Positions 27,791 through 36,744 of a DNA stretch of 64,000 nt are shown here, one piece after another. The stretch covers positions 124,001 to 188,000 of the forward strand of contig NZ_SDHY01000003.1 in the NCBI RefSeq assembly GCF_004118285.1. The letters run 5' to 3'. Under the pieces are notes generated by a model. That model worked only from the letters and a program-made list of their open reading frames with translations, was not told the origin of the DNA and made no database searches. The position numbers and the translations under genes are program-made. How positions within the stretch are numbered: the first letter of the stretch is position 1; each line of letters starts with the position of its first letter. The DNA is from Aquirufa rosea. GTDB taxonomy: Bacteria > Bacteroidota > Bacteroidia > Cytophagales > Spirosomataceae.

Positions 27791-29272
27791 TTACTTTAAG
27801 AAATTCCAAATTGCCGTTGGAGTAATGAAGCATCCTAAAATTAAGACCACCAAAACCGCATAAACCCATAAGTTTTTATTTTCGTCACTAATGATGAGTG
27901 TATTTTCATTCCTACTTTTCTTAAAGTACATATAGTAAGGAATTTTCAAGTAATAGAATATGCCAATAGCTGTTGTCAAAACTGCTGTTATGAACAAGAC
28001 TAATGTTAAGATTTGATTGCTATTTTGATATTTTTCCCACAAAAGAGAAAAATAGGTTACTTTGGCGATAAAACTTCCTGCTGGAGGTAAACCAGCTAAC
28101 GCTACTAAACCCAGTAAGAGAAATAGTGAATTTAATGGATGAGTTTTTGACCATCCACTCCATGGTTCTAAGTCATTGGACTGGTAAGTATTGCGTGGGG
28201 CTTGATCAATGATATAAAAAACTAAAACTGTACTCAGTCCGTAAATCAAGGAATAAAATGTTAAGGATTCCACGGCTTGCTGACTAGGAAATAACCAAGC
28301 CATGGCCATAAATCCTCCATGAGCAATACCCGAATAAGCCATGAGTCGCTTGGTATTTTGCTGGCTTAGTGCTCCCAAATTCCCAATCAACAGGGTTAGT
28401 ATAGCAAAAAATGCAATCGGAACTTCTAATGCAATTGGGATGAAATGAAGCAAGCGAATTCCTAAAAAAGTAATGGCTATTTTAGGGGCGGTTGATATCC
28501 AAGCCATCCACGCAGCAGGTAAACTTTCTATTACATCTGGACTCCAAGGATGAAAGGGTGCCAAAGACAATTTAAAAAAGAGGGAACAAGCCACTAGGCT
28601 TAATGCAAGTCCTACCAGTAAAGGATCAGAGGAAGTAATTCCCCGACTGAATGCTGGGTCTGAAATTAGCAGGGTACCGGTTATTCCATAAATAAATGAA
28701 ATGCCATACAGCAAAAAGGCAGTACTAGCTAAACCAAATAACACATATGGCAACACCGCTCGGGAACCTTCAGCATCTTTCCTAATACCCACCAGTAGGT
28801 AAGTGCCCAATGACATCCATTCGATACTTAGAAAAATACTCAACCAATGGCTGCTAATGGACACTAACAAAGCTCCACCCAAAATGGATAAAAAGCCAAT
28901 TTTTTCTTCAAACTGAAAGCTTTTTTGTTGGGCCTGATTGATCAAGATTAATATTATAGACAAAAATAGGATAAGCGAATTGACAGAATTGCTACCAGCA
29001 TTAATCCAAAATGTAGAAAAGGAGGCCCAGCCCACAAGTCCAGTTTGCATACGTTGAATAGCCAAAACTAATGCCAATAAGAGACCAATTTGTGTGACGA
29101 AATACCTCCAGGAACTCGCAAATCTTTGGCTTCGTCCATGTAAAAACAGTTCCGCCAATATTCCTACCATTACCCAAATAATGACCACTAGTTCAGGAAT
29201 CATGAGGGAAAGCCCTTGACTGATTCCTTCAAGTTTTTGGGGTAGAGTTTGTAATATTTCTGGAGAGAACAT
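27791..29272 (-). CDS. nuoN: NADH-quinone oxidoreductase subunit N
   Basis: NuoN is one of the antiporter-like membrane subunits that pump protons in complex I. The 493-residue protein has about 14 membrane segments and the Proton_antipo_M core: FLSIEWMSLGTYLLVGIRKDAEGSRAVLPYVLFGLASTAFLLYGISFIYG, LAPFHPWSPDVIESLPAAWMAWISTAPKIA, and MAYSGIAHGGFMAMAW. The Glu of SIEW and the Lys residues of the antiporter fold are present. None of nuoA-M is in this window, although nuoN usually ends that operon. Here it sits 20 nt downstream of uvrA on the same strand, perhaps as a read-through partner. Confidence 0.93.
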   Translation of the reverse strand: MFSPEILQTLPQKLEGISQGLSLMIPELVVIIWVMVGILAELFLHGRSQRFASSWRYFVTQIGLLLALVLAIQRMQTGLVGWASFSTFWINAGSNSVNSLILFLSIILILINQAQQKSFQFEEKIGFLSILGGALLVSISSHWLSIFLSIEWMSLGTYLLVGIRKDAEGSRAVLPYVLFGLASTAFLLYGISFIYGITGTLLISDPAFSRGITSSDPLLVGLALSLVACSLFFKLSLAPFHPWSPDVIESLPAAWMAWISTAPKIAITFLGIRLLHFIPIALEVPIAFFAILTLLIGNLGALSQQNTKRLMAYSGIAHGGFMAMAWLFPSQQAVESLTFYSLIYGLSTVLVFYIIDQAPRNTYQSNDLEPWSGWSKTHPLNSLFLLLGLVALAGLPPAGSFIAKVTYFSLLWEKYQNSNQILTLVLFITAVLTTAIGIFYYLKIPYYMYFKKSRNENTLIISDENKNLWVYAVLVVLILGCFITPTAIWNFLK

Positions 29273-29292
29273 AGTGTAAACTTACAGCTTTT

Positions 29293-32139
29293 TTACCTAT
29301 TAATTTTTTGACTCAGATAATGGGCAGTTGGATTGTCCTCCAACATTATCATTTCCTCCGGACTTCCTTCAAAGCAAATTTGTCCACCAGCTTCTCCACC
29401 ATCAGGTCCTAAGTCAATGATATGATCTGCACATTTGATGACTTCCATGTTATGTTCAATGATGATGACGCTGTCGCCTTGTTCCACTAAATCATTCAAT
29501 GCTTTTAATAGCTTTTTGATATCATGAAAGTGCAATCCTGTGGTAGGTTCGTCAAAAATAAATAAGGTCTTGCCTTTATTGGGATTTCCCTTGCCTAAAA
29601 AGCTTGCCAATTTGACCCTTTGGGCCTCTCCACCTGAGAGCGAGTTTGATGATTGGCCTAATTTAATATAGCCTAAACCCACTTGAAATAAAGGATCAAT
29701 TTTTTCTGCAATTTTTGGTGTTTTGGTCCTAAAAAACTCCACGGCCTCTTCCACAGTCAAATCAAGTACTTCGGCAATATTTTTTTCTTGGAATTTGACA
29801 TCTAGGATTTCTTGTTTGAACCGACTTCCCTGACATGACTCACAGACAAGTTTGATGTCCGCCATGAATTGCATCTCTATGGTAATTTCCCCTTCTCCCT
29901 GACAGGTTTCACAACGCCCTCCTTCCACATTGAATGAAAAATGGGAGGGTTTGTATCCCCTTGTCTTTGCCAAGGGCAGTTCAGAGAATAAGGCTCGAAT
30001 GGCGTCATAGGCCTTGATGTAGGTGACGGGATTGGAACGAGAAGATTTACCGATGGGTTGTTGATCAACCATCTCTACTCCTGCAATTTGAGAAATACTT
30101 CCCTTTAATTCCTTGAATTTACCTGTTTCTTCTGTACCCAATTGCAATTGTCTAAGCAGAGCAGGGTATAATATTTTACGAATCAGCGTGGATTTTCCAG
30201 AACCACTAACACCAGTAACTACTGTTAGTACACCCAAAGGTATCTTAACAGAAATATTTTGTAAGTTGTTCTCATTAGCCCCAACTATTTCAATATGTGC
30301 CAAACTTTTTCTTCGGAAGCTTGGAATCTCGATTCTGTCCTCTCCGTGTAAAAAACGTAATGTATGACTTCCTGTATGCTCATTTAATAAGGCTTGCTGC
30401 CAATTTCCCTGGAAGATTAATTGGCCTCCATGTCTACCTGCTTCCGGTCCAATATCAATAATTTGATCCGCAGCACGCATGATATCTTCCTCATGTTCTA
30501 CTACGATAACGGTATTACCCATTTTTTTCAACGTAAGCAATACCGAGATGAGTCTTTCTGTATCTCTGGGATGCAGTCCGATGCTTGGTTCATCCAAAAT
30601 GTACATAGAACCTACCAGAGCACTTCCCAAGGAGGTAGCTAGTTTAATGCGTTGAAACTCGCCACCAGATAAGGTAGAGCTAAGTCGGTTAAGGGTCAAA
30701 TACCCTAAACCTACTCGGTTCATGTAATCTAAACGATTGTTGATTTCAATTAATATTCTACGGGCAACTTGCTGTTCTGATTCGGTAAAATTCACTTCGT
30801 CAAAAAAGTTTTTTACCTTAGAAATTGGCCACAAAACCATATCGATGATGGAATGACCGTGAATTTTGACATAGGCCGCATCCTTTCTTAATCGAGAGCC
30901 TAGGCATTCTGGACAAGTGGTTTTTCCACGGTATCTGGAAAGTAAGACACGGTATTGGATTTTATAGGTCTCTTTTTCTAGGTGTTCGAAAAACTGATTT
31001 AACCCAGCAAAATATTTGTTTCCTGTCCAGAGTAATTGCTTCTCTTTGTCGTTCAGGTCTTTATAAGGTCTATGAATAGGGAAATCAAAACTTACTCCAT
31101 GCCTAATCAATGGATAAAGCCACTCATTCATCCGCTCACTTCTCCAAGGGGCAATGGCCCCTTCATAAATGGAGAGTTCTGGGTCTGGGAATACCAAGTC
31201 GGGGTCTATTCCCAATACTTTTCCATAACCCTCGCAGTTTTTGCATGCTCCATAGGGATTATTGAAGGAAAAGAGATTTAGACTAGGTTCTTCAAAGTAG
31301 ATACCATCTAGTTCAAATTTGTCAGAAAAAATCCTTTTTTCATGTCCCTCTAACTCCACCCAACAGATGCCTTCCCCCTCAAAATAGGCAGTCTGAACAG
31401 AATCACCTAGTCGAAATTGGGTTTCTTCATCATCTGATTTCGCGATGAGGCGATCTATCAAAATGGCCAAATCACCTGATTTTTTGTCAATTTTTTCTAG
31501 TTGCGCATCATCTTCAACCAAATCCTCCAATGGAATGATGTCATTCCCTAATTTTAAACGGGTATATCCTTTTTGAATTAATAATTGACATTCATTTTTT
31601 AAGCTTCGATCTTCATGACGCAGCAAAGGTGCCAAAATAATAACTTTTTTCTGGTCATGTTGAAGTATCCAATCTACTATATCAGATACCGCATCTTTTT
31701 TGACTTCTAGACCCGAGATAGGGGAGTAGGTTTTACCGATTCGGGCAAAGAGAAGTTTGAGGTAATCATAAATTTCTGTAGTAGTCCCTACGGTAGACCT
31801 AGGATTCTTGGAATTGACTTTCTGTTCAATTGCTATAGCCGGCGAAACACCTTTAATATAGTCCACTGCCGGTTTTTCCATTCTGCCTAAAAACTGTCGA
31901 GCGTAGCTGTTCAAGCTTTCTACATACATACGCTGTCCCTCGGCAAATAAGGTGTCAAATGCCAAAGAGGATTTACCTGAACCAGATAAACCAGTAATCA
32001 CGACCAATTGATTGCGGGGAATGGCGACATCCAAATTTTTCAAATTATGGACACGCGCACCTTTGATGATAATATGTGTTCTAGGGTCTAATTTTTCTAT
32101 TCCCTGATCGTCTACCAAACTCGAATTCAAATGATTCAT
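29293..32139 (-). CDS. uvrA: Excinuclease ABC subunit A
   Basis: UvrA recognises bulky DNA damage and loads UvrB in nucleotide excision repair. The 948-residue protein has two ABC ATPase halves. The first Walker A is GLSGSGKSS and the second GVSGSGKST, with signature motifs TLSGGEFQRIKLA and SLSGGEAQRVKLA. Zinc-finger cysteines occur as CKNCEGYGKVLG, CPECLGSRLR and the CETCQGEGEI...CESCQGSRF module. YVESLNSYARQFLGRMEKP is the family N-terminal motif. The start Met is followed by a 26-residue lead before the conserved IIIKGARVHNLKNLDV. It is divergent from a small outer-membrane protein gene, with an inverted repeat between them. Confidence 0.97.
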   Translation of the reverse strand: MNHLNSSLVDDQGIEKLDPRTHIIIKGARVHNLKNLDVAIPRNQLVVITGLSGSGKSSLAFDTLFAEGQRMYVESLNSYARQFLGRMEKPAVDYIKGVSPAIAIEQKVNSKNPRSTVGTTTEIYDYLKLLFARIGKTYSPISGLEVKKDAVSDIVDWILQHDQKKVIILAPLLRHEDRSLKNECQLLIQKGYTRLKLGNDIIPLEDLVEDDAQLEKIDKKSGDLAILIDRLIAKSDDEETQFRLGDSVQTAYFEGEGICWVELEGHEKRIFSDKFELDGIYFEEPSLNLFSFNNPYGACKNCEGYGKVLGIDPDLVFPDPELSIYEGAIAPWRSERMNEWLYPLIRHGVSFDFPIHRPYKDLNDKEKQLLWTGNKYFAGLNQFFEHLEKETYKIQYRVLLSRYRGKTTCPECLGSRLRKDAAYVKIHGHSIIDMVLWPISKVKNFFDEVNFTESEQQVARRILIEINNRLDYMNRVGLGYLTLNRLSSTLSGGEFQRIKLATSLGSALVGSMYILDEPSIGLHPRDTERLISVLLTLKKMGNTVIVVEHEEDIMRAADQIIDIGPEAGRHGGQLIFQGNWQQALLNEHTGSHTLRFLHGEDRIEIPSFRRKSLAHIEIVGANENNLQNISVKIPLGVLTVVTGVSGSGKSTLIRKILYPALLRQLQLGTEETGKFKELKGSISQIAGVEMVDQQPIGKSSRSNPVTYIKAYDAIRALFSELPLAKTRGYKPSHFSFNVEGGRCETCQGEGEITIEMQFMADIKLVCESCQGSRFKQEILDVKFQEKNIAEVLDLTVEEAVEFFRTKTPKIAEKIDPLFQVGLGYIKLGQSSNSLSGGEAQRVKLASFLGKGNPNKGKTLFIFDEPTTGLHFHDIKKLLKALNDLVEQGDSVIIIEHNMEVIKCADHIIDLGPDGGEAGGQICFEGSPEEMIMLEDNPTAHYLSQKINR

Positions 32140-32141
32140 AT

Positions 32142-32166
32142 AACAAAATTATCCTTTAATTTTGTT
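32142..32166. promoter_or_regulatory. Inverted repeat between uvrA and the 32226 gene
   Basis: AACAAAATTA (32142-32151) and TAATTTTGTT (32157-32166) form a perfect 10-bp inverted repeat with a 5-nt spacer. Each arm contains TAATTTTG, a TAnnTTTG-like box in the outward direction, so it could be back-to-back -7 boxes or an operator. The left box lies only about 5 nt before the uvrA start, which is unusual for a promoter. Confidence 0.5.
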
Positions 32167-32225
32167 AATCGTATTTTCAACATCATAATCCTCCATTTTT
32201 TTCGTTTCTACTCAAAAATAAATTC

Positions 32226-32831
32226 ATGAAGCAGCTATTATTACTTGTTTTTTTAATCTGTGTTGGTGGAGCGTTAGAATCCAGAGCTCAGGATCCTGTG
32301 GTCATAAAAGAAGATGGAGCTAAGGGAGACTTGGATGTGGAACCAGATGTAAGTGAATTATCGTTCCGTCAACGATTACATTTTGGAGGTGGACTTTCTG
32401 GATTGAGCTTTGGTAATCCTACCAGTATTGGTGTTTCACCCATGGTGGGCTATTCTTTAGCCAATAATACCATTGTGGGATTGGGTGTAAGTTACCAATA
32501 TTATTCGGTGAACTACGGAGGCAGTATCGGAAAAATAACAAGTAATTTATTGGGTGAGCGGGTATTTATTCGTCAATATATTCCTACTTTGACAGCTCTC
32601 TTGGGACAAAGCTATTTAGTAGGTCAGGTGGAGAATTATTCCAACTTATCTCAAAGCAACAATATTTATAATTTAGGCTATTCCAATCCAGTCTTAGTGG
32701 GTATCGGAATAGGTTCTAAGCTAGGCATTAACCTTTCGGTGATGTATGACTTAAATTATAGTTCTTCCTCAGGCAAAGTGTCTCCTTATGGCTCGGCATT
32801 GGTTGTCCAAGTAGGTGGATTTTTCTTTTAA
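32226..32831 (+). CDS. Small outer-membrane beta-barrel-like protein of unknown function
   Basis: The 201-residue product has a clear signal peptide (MKQLLLLVFLICVGGALESRAQ) and then a short acidic stretch (DPVVIKEDGAKGDLDVEPD). The rest is glycine-, serine- and aromatic-rich with alternating patterns typical of a beta-barrel (LHFGGGLSGLSFG, VSPMVGYSLANNTIVGLGVSYQYY, GIGSKLGINLSVMYDLNYSSS), ending in aromatic GGFFF, a common last residue for outer-membrane barrels. No specific family is recognised. It is divergent from uvrA. Confidence 0.7.
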   Translation: MKQLLLLVFLICVGGALESRAQDPVVIKEDGAKGDLDVEPDVSELSFRQRLHFGGGLSGLSFGNPTSIGVSPMVGYSLANNTIVGLGVSYQYYSVNYGGSIGKITSNLLGERVFIRQYIPTLTALLGQSYLVGQVENYSNLSQSNNIYNLGYSNPVLVGIGIGSKLGINLSVMYDLNYSSSSGKVSPYGSALVVQVGGFFF

Positions 32832-32992
32832 TTTTCAAAACATTTTTTGGGAAATATAGGTATTACACTGCAGTGAGCATGATGTAAAAAGAAATGAGGA
32901 TTTTCATTTTTTTTAATAATAAAACTTCATTTTTTTTTCGCAGAATTGCTTAATTTCGAATTCATGTTTTACCCTAATCATCTAACCTGACA

Positions 32993-33958
32993 ATGATTGA
33001 GCCTCTATTAGTTGAAGATCCCAACCGATTCGTACTTTTTCCGATTAAACATAATGATATTTGGAAGTTTTATAAGCAGGCGGAGGCCTCCTTTTGGACA
33101 GCGGAGGAGATTGACTTACAGCAAGATTTAGCCGATTGGAAGAAAATGAATGATGGTGAACGTCACTTCATTTCTCATGTTTTAGCATTTTTTGCGGCTT
33201 CCGATGGTATCGTAAATGAGAACCTAGCCAATAACTTTTTGAAAGAGGTTCAATATGCGGAGGCCAAATGTTTTTATGGATTTCAGGTGATGATGGAGAA
33301 CATCCATTCAGAGACTTATTCTTTGTTGATTGATACTTACATTCAAGACCCAAAAGAGAAGGATCGTTTGTTGAGAGCTATTGAGACGATTGACTGTGTG
33401 AAGAAAAAAGCAGAGTGGGCCTTGAAATGGATTGAGAGTGATAGTTTTGTTGAGCGTTTGATTTCATTTGCCGCGGTAGAAGGAATTTTCTTCTCGGGCT
33501 CTTTTTGCTCGATATTCTGGTTAAAGAAGCGTGGATTAATGCCGGGCTTATCATTCTCCAATGAATTGATTTCAAGAGATGAAGGTTTACACTGTGATTT
33601 TGCTTGCTTATTGTATACAGATCACATCAAAAATAAAGTATCGCAGGAGCGTGTATATGAGATTATTACCAATGCGGTAGAAATTGAAAAGGAATTTGTG
33701 ACTGTAGCTCTTCCAGTATCATTAATTGGTATGAATGCTCAGTTGATGTGTCAATACATCGAGTTTGTTGCTGACCGTTTATTGGTGGCGCTAGGCTGTA
33801 AAAAATACTATAATGCCACCAATCCGTTCGACTTTATGGAAATGATTTCCTTGCAAGGCAAAACTAACTTCTTTGAGAAACGTGTGGCAGAGTATCAAAA
33901 ATCTGGAGTAATGTCAGATAAAGATACTATGTCATTCAGTTTGGATGAAGATTTCTAG
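32993..33958 (+). CDS. nrdB: Ribonucleotide reductase class Ia small subunit (R2)
   Basis: NrdB holds the diiron-tyrosyl radical that reduces ribonucleotides with NrdA. The 321-residue protein keeps the metal and radical residues D71, E102, H105, Y109, E163, E197 and H200, seen in [29 protein letters not shown] and RDEGLHCDF. The E-N-I-H-S-E-T-Y spacing is identical to E. coli E115-H118-Y122, so the tyrosyl radical form is likely. No nrdA is adjacent, which is unusual. A GC-rich terminator follows that converges with a HupE-like gene. Confidence 0.95.
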   Translation: MIEPLLVEDPNRFVLFPIKHNDIWKFYKQAEASFWTAEEIDLQQDLADWKKMNDGERHFISHVLAFFAASDGIVNENLANNFLKEVQYAEAKCFYGFQVMMENIHSETYSLLIDTYIQDPKEKDRLLRAIETIDCVKKKAEWALKWIESDSFVERLISFAAVEGIFFSGSFCSIFWLKKRGLMPGLSFSNELISRDEGLHCDFACLLYTDHIKNKVSQERVYEIITNAVEIEKEFVTVALPVSLIGMNAQLMCQYIEFVADRLLVALGCKKYYNATNPFDFMEMISLQGKTNFFEKRVAEYQKSGVMSDKDTMSFSLDEDF

Positions 33959-33982
33959 GAAAAACTTATTTGATATATTCAG

Positions 33983-34014
33983 CGCCCTCGCCGTTTGGTG
34001 GGGGTGTTTTTTTT
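33983..34014 (+). terminator. Intrinsic terminator of nrdB
   Basis: CGCCCTCGCC (33983-33992) pairs with GGTGGGGGTG (33997-34006) over a GTTT loop, using three G-U pairs that only work in RNA, then eight T at 34007-34014. The T-tract overlaps the last codon region of the converging HupE-like gene. Confidence 0.85.
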
Positions 34015-34594
34015 ACCACCTTTCTATTATCATGGGGATGACCAAGCCTATCACGATACCGGATATGACCAGCACTAAGGATTGCATTTTGATTTTGGTT
34101 AATCGCATGATGAGGCTGGAAAGGATGAGAATGCTAATCACTACAATGATTTGGCCTATTTCCAAACCTATATTAAAGGCAAAAAGAGGGCCCACAATAG
34201 ATTGTTCTTTGCCCAATAGGCTTTGCAGATAATTAGAAAAACCTAGGCCATGAATCAGGCCAAAGATTCCAACCAAGAGGTATTTTAAAGAAGAGTTTTT
34301 TTGTTTTTTTAGTCCAGCATCTTGAAAGCTAAAATTCCCAATTGCTGAAAGAAAGATGGTGCAAGGAATTAGAAATTCAATCCAATGCATGGAAACCTGG
34401 ATCCATCCCATGGTGGCAAGTCCAAGGGTAAGTGAATGACCAATGGTGAAGGCGGTAATTAAAAAGAAAAGATTTTTGCTGTCTGAAAACCGGTATATAC
34501 AGGTAAGAGATAAAATAAAAAGCAGGTGGTCTAATGCTTGTATATTTAATATATGTTCAAGGCCAAGTGTCAAATAGGTATTAAAATAGGTCAT
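34013..34594 (-). CDS. HupE/UreJ-like membrane protein
   Basis: The 193-residue membrane protein has about six to seven hydrophobic segments and the HupE/UreJ motifs GLEHILNIQALDHLLFILSL, FTIGHSLTLGLA, FGLIHGLGF and FNIGLEIGQ. HupE homologues move nickel (or cobalt) across the inner membrane, and the conserved His and Asp in the first motif are probable metal ligands. No hydrogenase or urease genes are nearby, so the substrate is uncertain. The stop codon lies in the T-tract of the nrdB terminator, so the two genes converge with no gap. Confidence 0.82.
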   Translation of the reverse strand: MTYFNTYLTLGLEHILNIQALDHLLFILSLTCIYRFSDSKNLFFLITAFTIGHSLTLGLATMGWIQVSMHWIEFLIPCTIFLSAIGNFSFQDAGLKKQKNSSLKYLLVGIFGLIHGLGFSNYLQSLLGKEQSIVGPLFAFNIGLEIGQIIVVISILILSSLIMRLTKIKMQSLVLVISGIVIGLVIPMIIERW

Positions 34595-34658
34595 GATGCG
34601 TGGTTTTTGGGTAAAAATATTGAAATTCAGGAAAATATAGCAAATAAGATTTATATAT

Positions 34659-36269
34659 ATGTCCGCTTTTGATTACATCATCGTAGGTGCAGGTACAGCA
34701 GGATGCGTTTTAGCTAATCGATTATCGGCCAATCCTAAAAATTCTGTTTTACTGGTGGAGGCTGGAATAAATAGCCGTGATCCTCGTGTGGATATGCCAT
34801 CTGCATATTCTTTATTACAGAAAAGTTATTTGGATTGGCACTTTTACACGGAACCTCAAAGCAAGTTAAATGGGCGACGAATATATCAACCTAGGGGTAA
34901 GGCGATAGGAGGGAGCAGTGCGATTAATTGTATGGCTTACATTCGGGGTAATAAAGCCGATTTTGATGATTGGGAGGTAAGTGGATGTTCAGGTTGGGGA
35001 TATCAAGAGATGTTGTCATATTTCAAGAAATCCGAGAGAAATACCTTTTTTAACAATGAGTATCATGGTCAAGATGGGCCGGTGACAGTTAGTAATGCCA
35101 TACATATTAGTCCTTTTGGGAAGGCATTTGTAGAAGCCTGTCAGGAGGTAGGAATGCCTGAAAATCCAGATTTTAATGGGGTAAGGCAGGTTGGAGCTGG
35201 ATATTTTCAATTCAATATTCACGAAGGGGTCCGTTGTTCTGCGGCCAAAGGATTTATTGAGCCTGCTATCAAGCGGAGCAACCTACAAGTAATCAGTCAA
35301 TTTCATGTAGCTTCACTTATTCGAAAGGGGGAGAGAATTATGGGTGTTCGTGGTTATTTGAAAGGAGGAAAAAAGCTCGTCGAGTTTCAAGCCAAGCAGG
35401 AGGTTATATTGTCGGCAGGCTCCTTCCAAAGTCCCCAAATCTTGATGCTTTCGGGCATAGGTGACCCAGATTATTTGACAAGTTTTGGGATTGATTGTCA
35501 GCATGCCTTGGTGGGAGTAGGGAAGAATTTATCCGACCATGTATTCATCAATATGAATGCCCGAGCCAATACGGCGGGGGAATCCTATAACATGGCTTTA
35601 AATTTGAAGAACTTTGCCACCTACATTATGAGTCATCAAGGCCCTTTGGCTGCTAGCCCGCTCGAAGCCTGTGCTTTTTTTGATTCTGTAAACCATTCGG
35701 AGCGCCCTGACTTGCAATTTCACTTTACCTCTGCTTGGGCATATGACTTGTATGATAAAGATAATTTGCCTCTTTCAGATGGTTTTACGGTATTGCCAAC
35801 CTTATTAAAACCCAAAAGTCGGGGATATGTAGGTTTACATTCTACCAATCCGATGGACGCTCCTTTAATTGATCCTAAATTCTTATCTGATGCAGGTGGG
35901 GAAGATTTAGCTACCTTGGTTCGAGGAGTCAAATTAGCTAAAGAAATTATGCTTTCCTCTGCTTTTGAACCACTGAGGTTAAATGATCAGTTGAATTTTC
36001 CTGCTCCTGGTGAATGGACTGATGATTATATACTGAATCATATACAAGCGGCTTTGGAATGTGTCTATCATCCCGTGGGTACCTGTAAAATGGGTGTCGA
36101 TGAGGAGGCTGTGGTAGACCCTCAAAGTATGAAAGTACGGGGATTGTCGGGTCTTAGGGTGGTAGATGCCTCCATTATGCCCGATTTGGTAGCAGGAAAT
36201 ACGAATGCAGCTGTCATGGCTATCGCAGAAAAAGCCGCCGATTTGATTCTAGATTTTGATTTTGAGTAA
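34659..36269 (+). CDS. GMC-family FAD oxidoreductase, choline dehydrogenase-like
   Basis: This 536-residue flavoprotein belongs to the glucose-methanol-choline family. The FAD-binding motif is VGAGTAGCVLANRL (residues 8-21). GKAIGGSSAINCMAYIRG is the GMC signature 1. The C-terminus has HPVGTCKMGVDEEAVVDPQSMKV, with the catalytic His in YHPVGTCKM, and NTNAAVMAIAEKAADLI. It oxidises an alcohol to an aldehyde or ketone, but the substrate cannot be read from sequence, and no betB partner is adjacent, so I do not call it betA. The following small exported gene begins about 40 nt after its stop. Confidence 0.9.
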   Translation: MSAFDYIIVGAGTAGCVLANRLSANPKNSVLLVEAGINSRDPRVDMPSAYSLLQKSYLDWHFYTEPQSKLNGRRIYQPRGKAIGGSSAINCMAYIRGNKADFDDWEVSGCSGWGYQEMLSYFKKSERNTFFNNEYHGQDGPVTVSNAIHISPFGKAFVEACQEVGMPENPDFNGVRQVGAGYFQFNIHEGVRCSAAKGFIEPAIKRSNLQVISQFHVASLIRKGERIMGVRGYLKGGKKLVEFQAKQEVILSAGSFQSPQILMLSGIGDPDYLTSFGIDCQHALVGVGKNLSDHVFINMNARANTAGESYNMALNLKNFATYIMSHQGPLAASPLEACAFFDSVNHSERPDLQFHFTSAWAYDLYDKDNLPLSDGFTVLPTLLKPKSRGYVGLHSTNPMDAPLIDPKFLSDAGGEDLATLVRGVKLAKEIMLSSAFEPLRLNDQLNFPAPGEWTDDYILNHIQAALECVYHPVGTCKMGVDEEAVVDPQSMKVRGLSGLRVVDASIMPDLVAGNTNAAVMAIAEKAADLILDFDFE

Positions 36270-36309
36270 GAAATTGATGAATATTGTTTTTATGTTTAAA
36301 AAGTATCCT

Positions 36310-36744
36310 ATGAAAAACCTATTTCTAACAATCGCGTGCCTTGGCACGTCCTTTTATCTTATGGCACAGAAAGCTGATGTGAGCTCTTTGAGAGAAGCTG
36401 AATTAAATCGATTTAAAATCATGGTGGCACAAGATGGTGCTGGATTGGATAAAGTCTTGCACAAAGACTTGGTCTATATTCATTCATCAGGTACACAGGA
36501 TTCGAAGGCTTCTTACATTGAATCTATCGTTTCACAAAAGACCATTTATGCCATTATTGAACCAGAGGAATTTACGCAACGTGTGTATGGTAATATTGGG
36601 ATTAACACAGGAATCGTCAATGTGACCAACAAAAAAGACGGAGCTTTTTTGCCGGTTAACCGTTTGAAGTTTACAGACATTTACATTTTTGAAAATGGCC
36701 GTTGGCAAATGCTTTCATGGCAATCATTGAAGATTAACAAATAG
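36310..36744 (+). CDS. Exported NTF2-like (DUF4440/SnoaL-type) protein
   Basis: From the ATG at 36310 this is a 144-residue protein with a signal peptide (MKNLFLTIACLGTSFYLMA, likely cut before QKAD). The rest fits a cone-shaped NTF2-like domain: REAELNRFKIMVAQDGAGLDKVLHKDLVYIHSSG, then YIESI, and FTDIYIFENGRWQMLSWQS. Such domains bind small molecules or act as simple enzymes; the function here is unknown. The longer frame beginning at 36256 adds no useful sequence. The coding end overlaps the converging bioA gene by 11 nt. Confidence 0.78.
   Translation: MKNLFLTIACLGTSFYLMAQKADVSSLREAELNRFKIMVAQDGAGLDKVLHKDLVYIHSSGTQDSKASYIESIVSQKTIYAIIEPEEFTQRVYGNIGINTGIVNVTNKKDGAFLPVNRLKFTDIYIFENGRWQMLSWQSLKINK

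Noticed and set aside
32891-32913. Weak stem (AAATGA/TCATTT) with a T-run before nrdB
   Set aside because: The stem is only 6 bp and A/T-rich; it may help end the 32226 gene, but I cannot support it.
33945-34232. 95-residue plus-strand frame after nrdB
   Set aside because: It runs over the nrdB terminator and antisense to the HupE-like gene, with no family resemblance.
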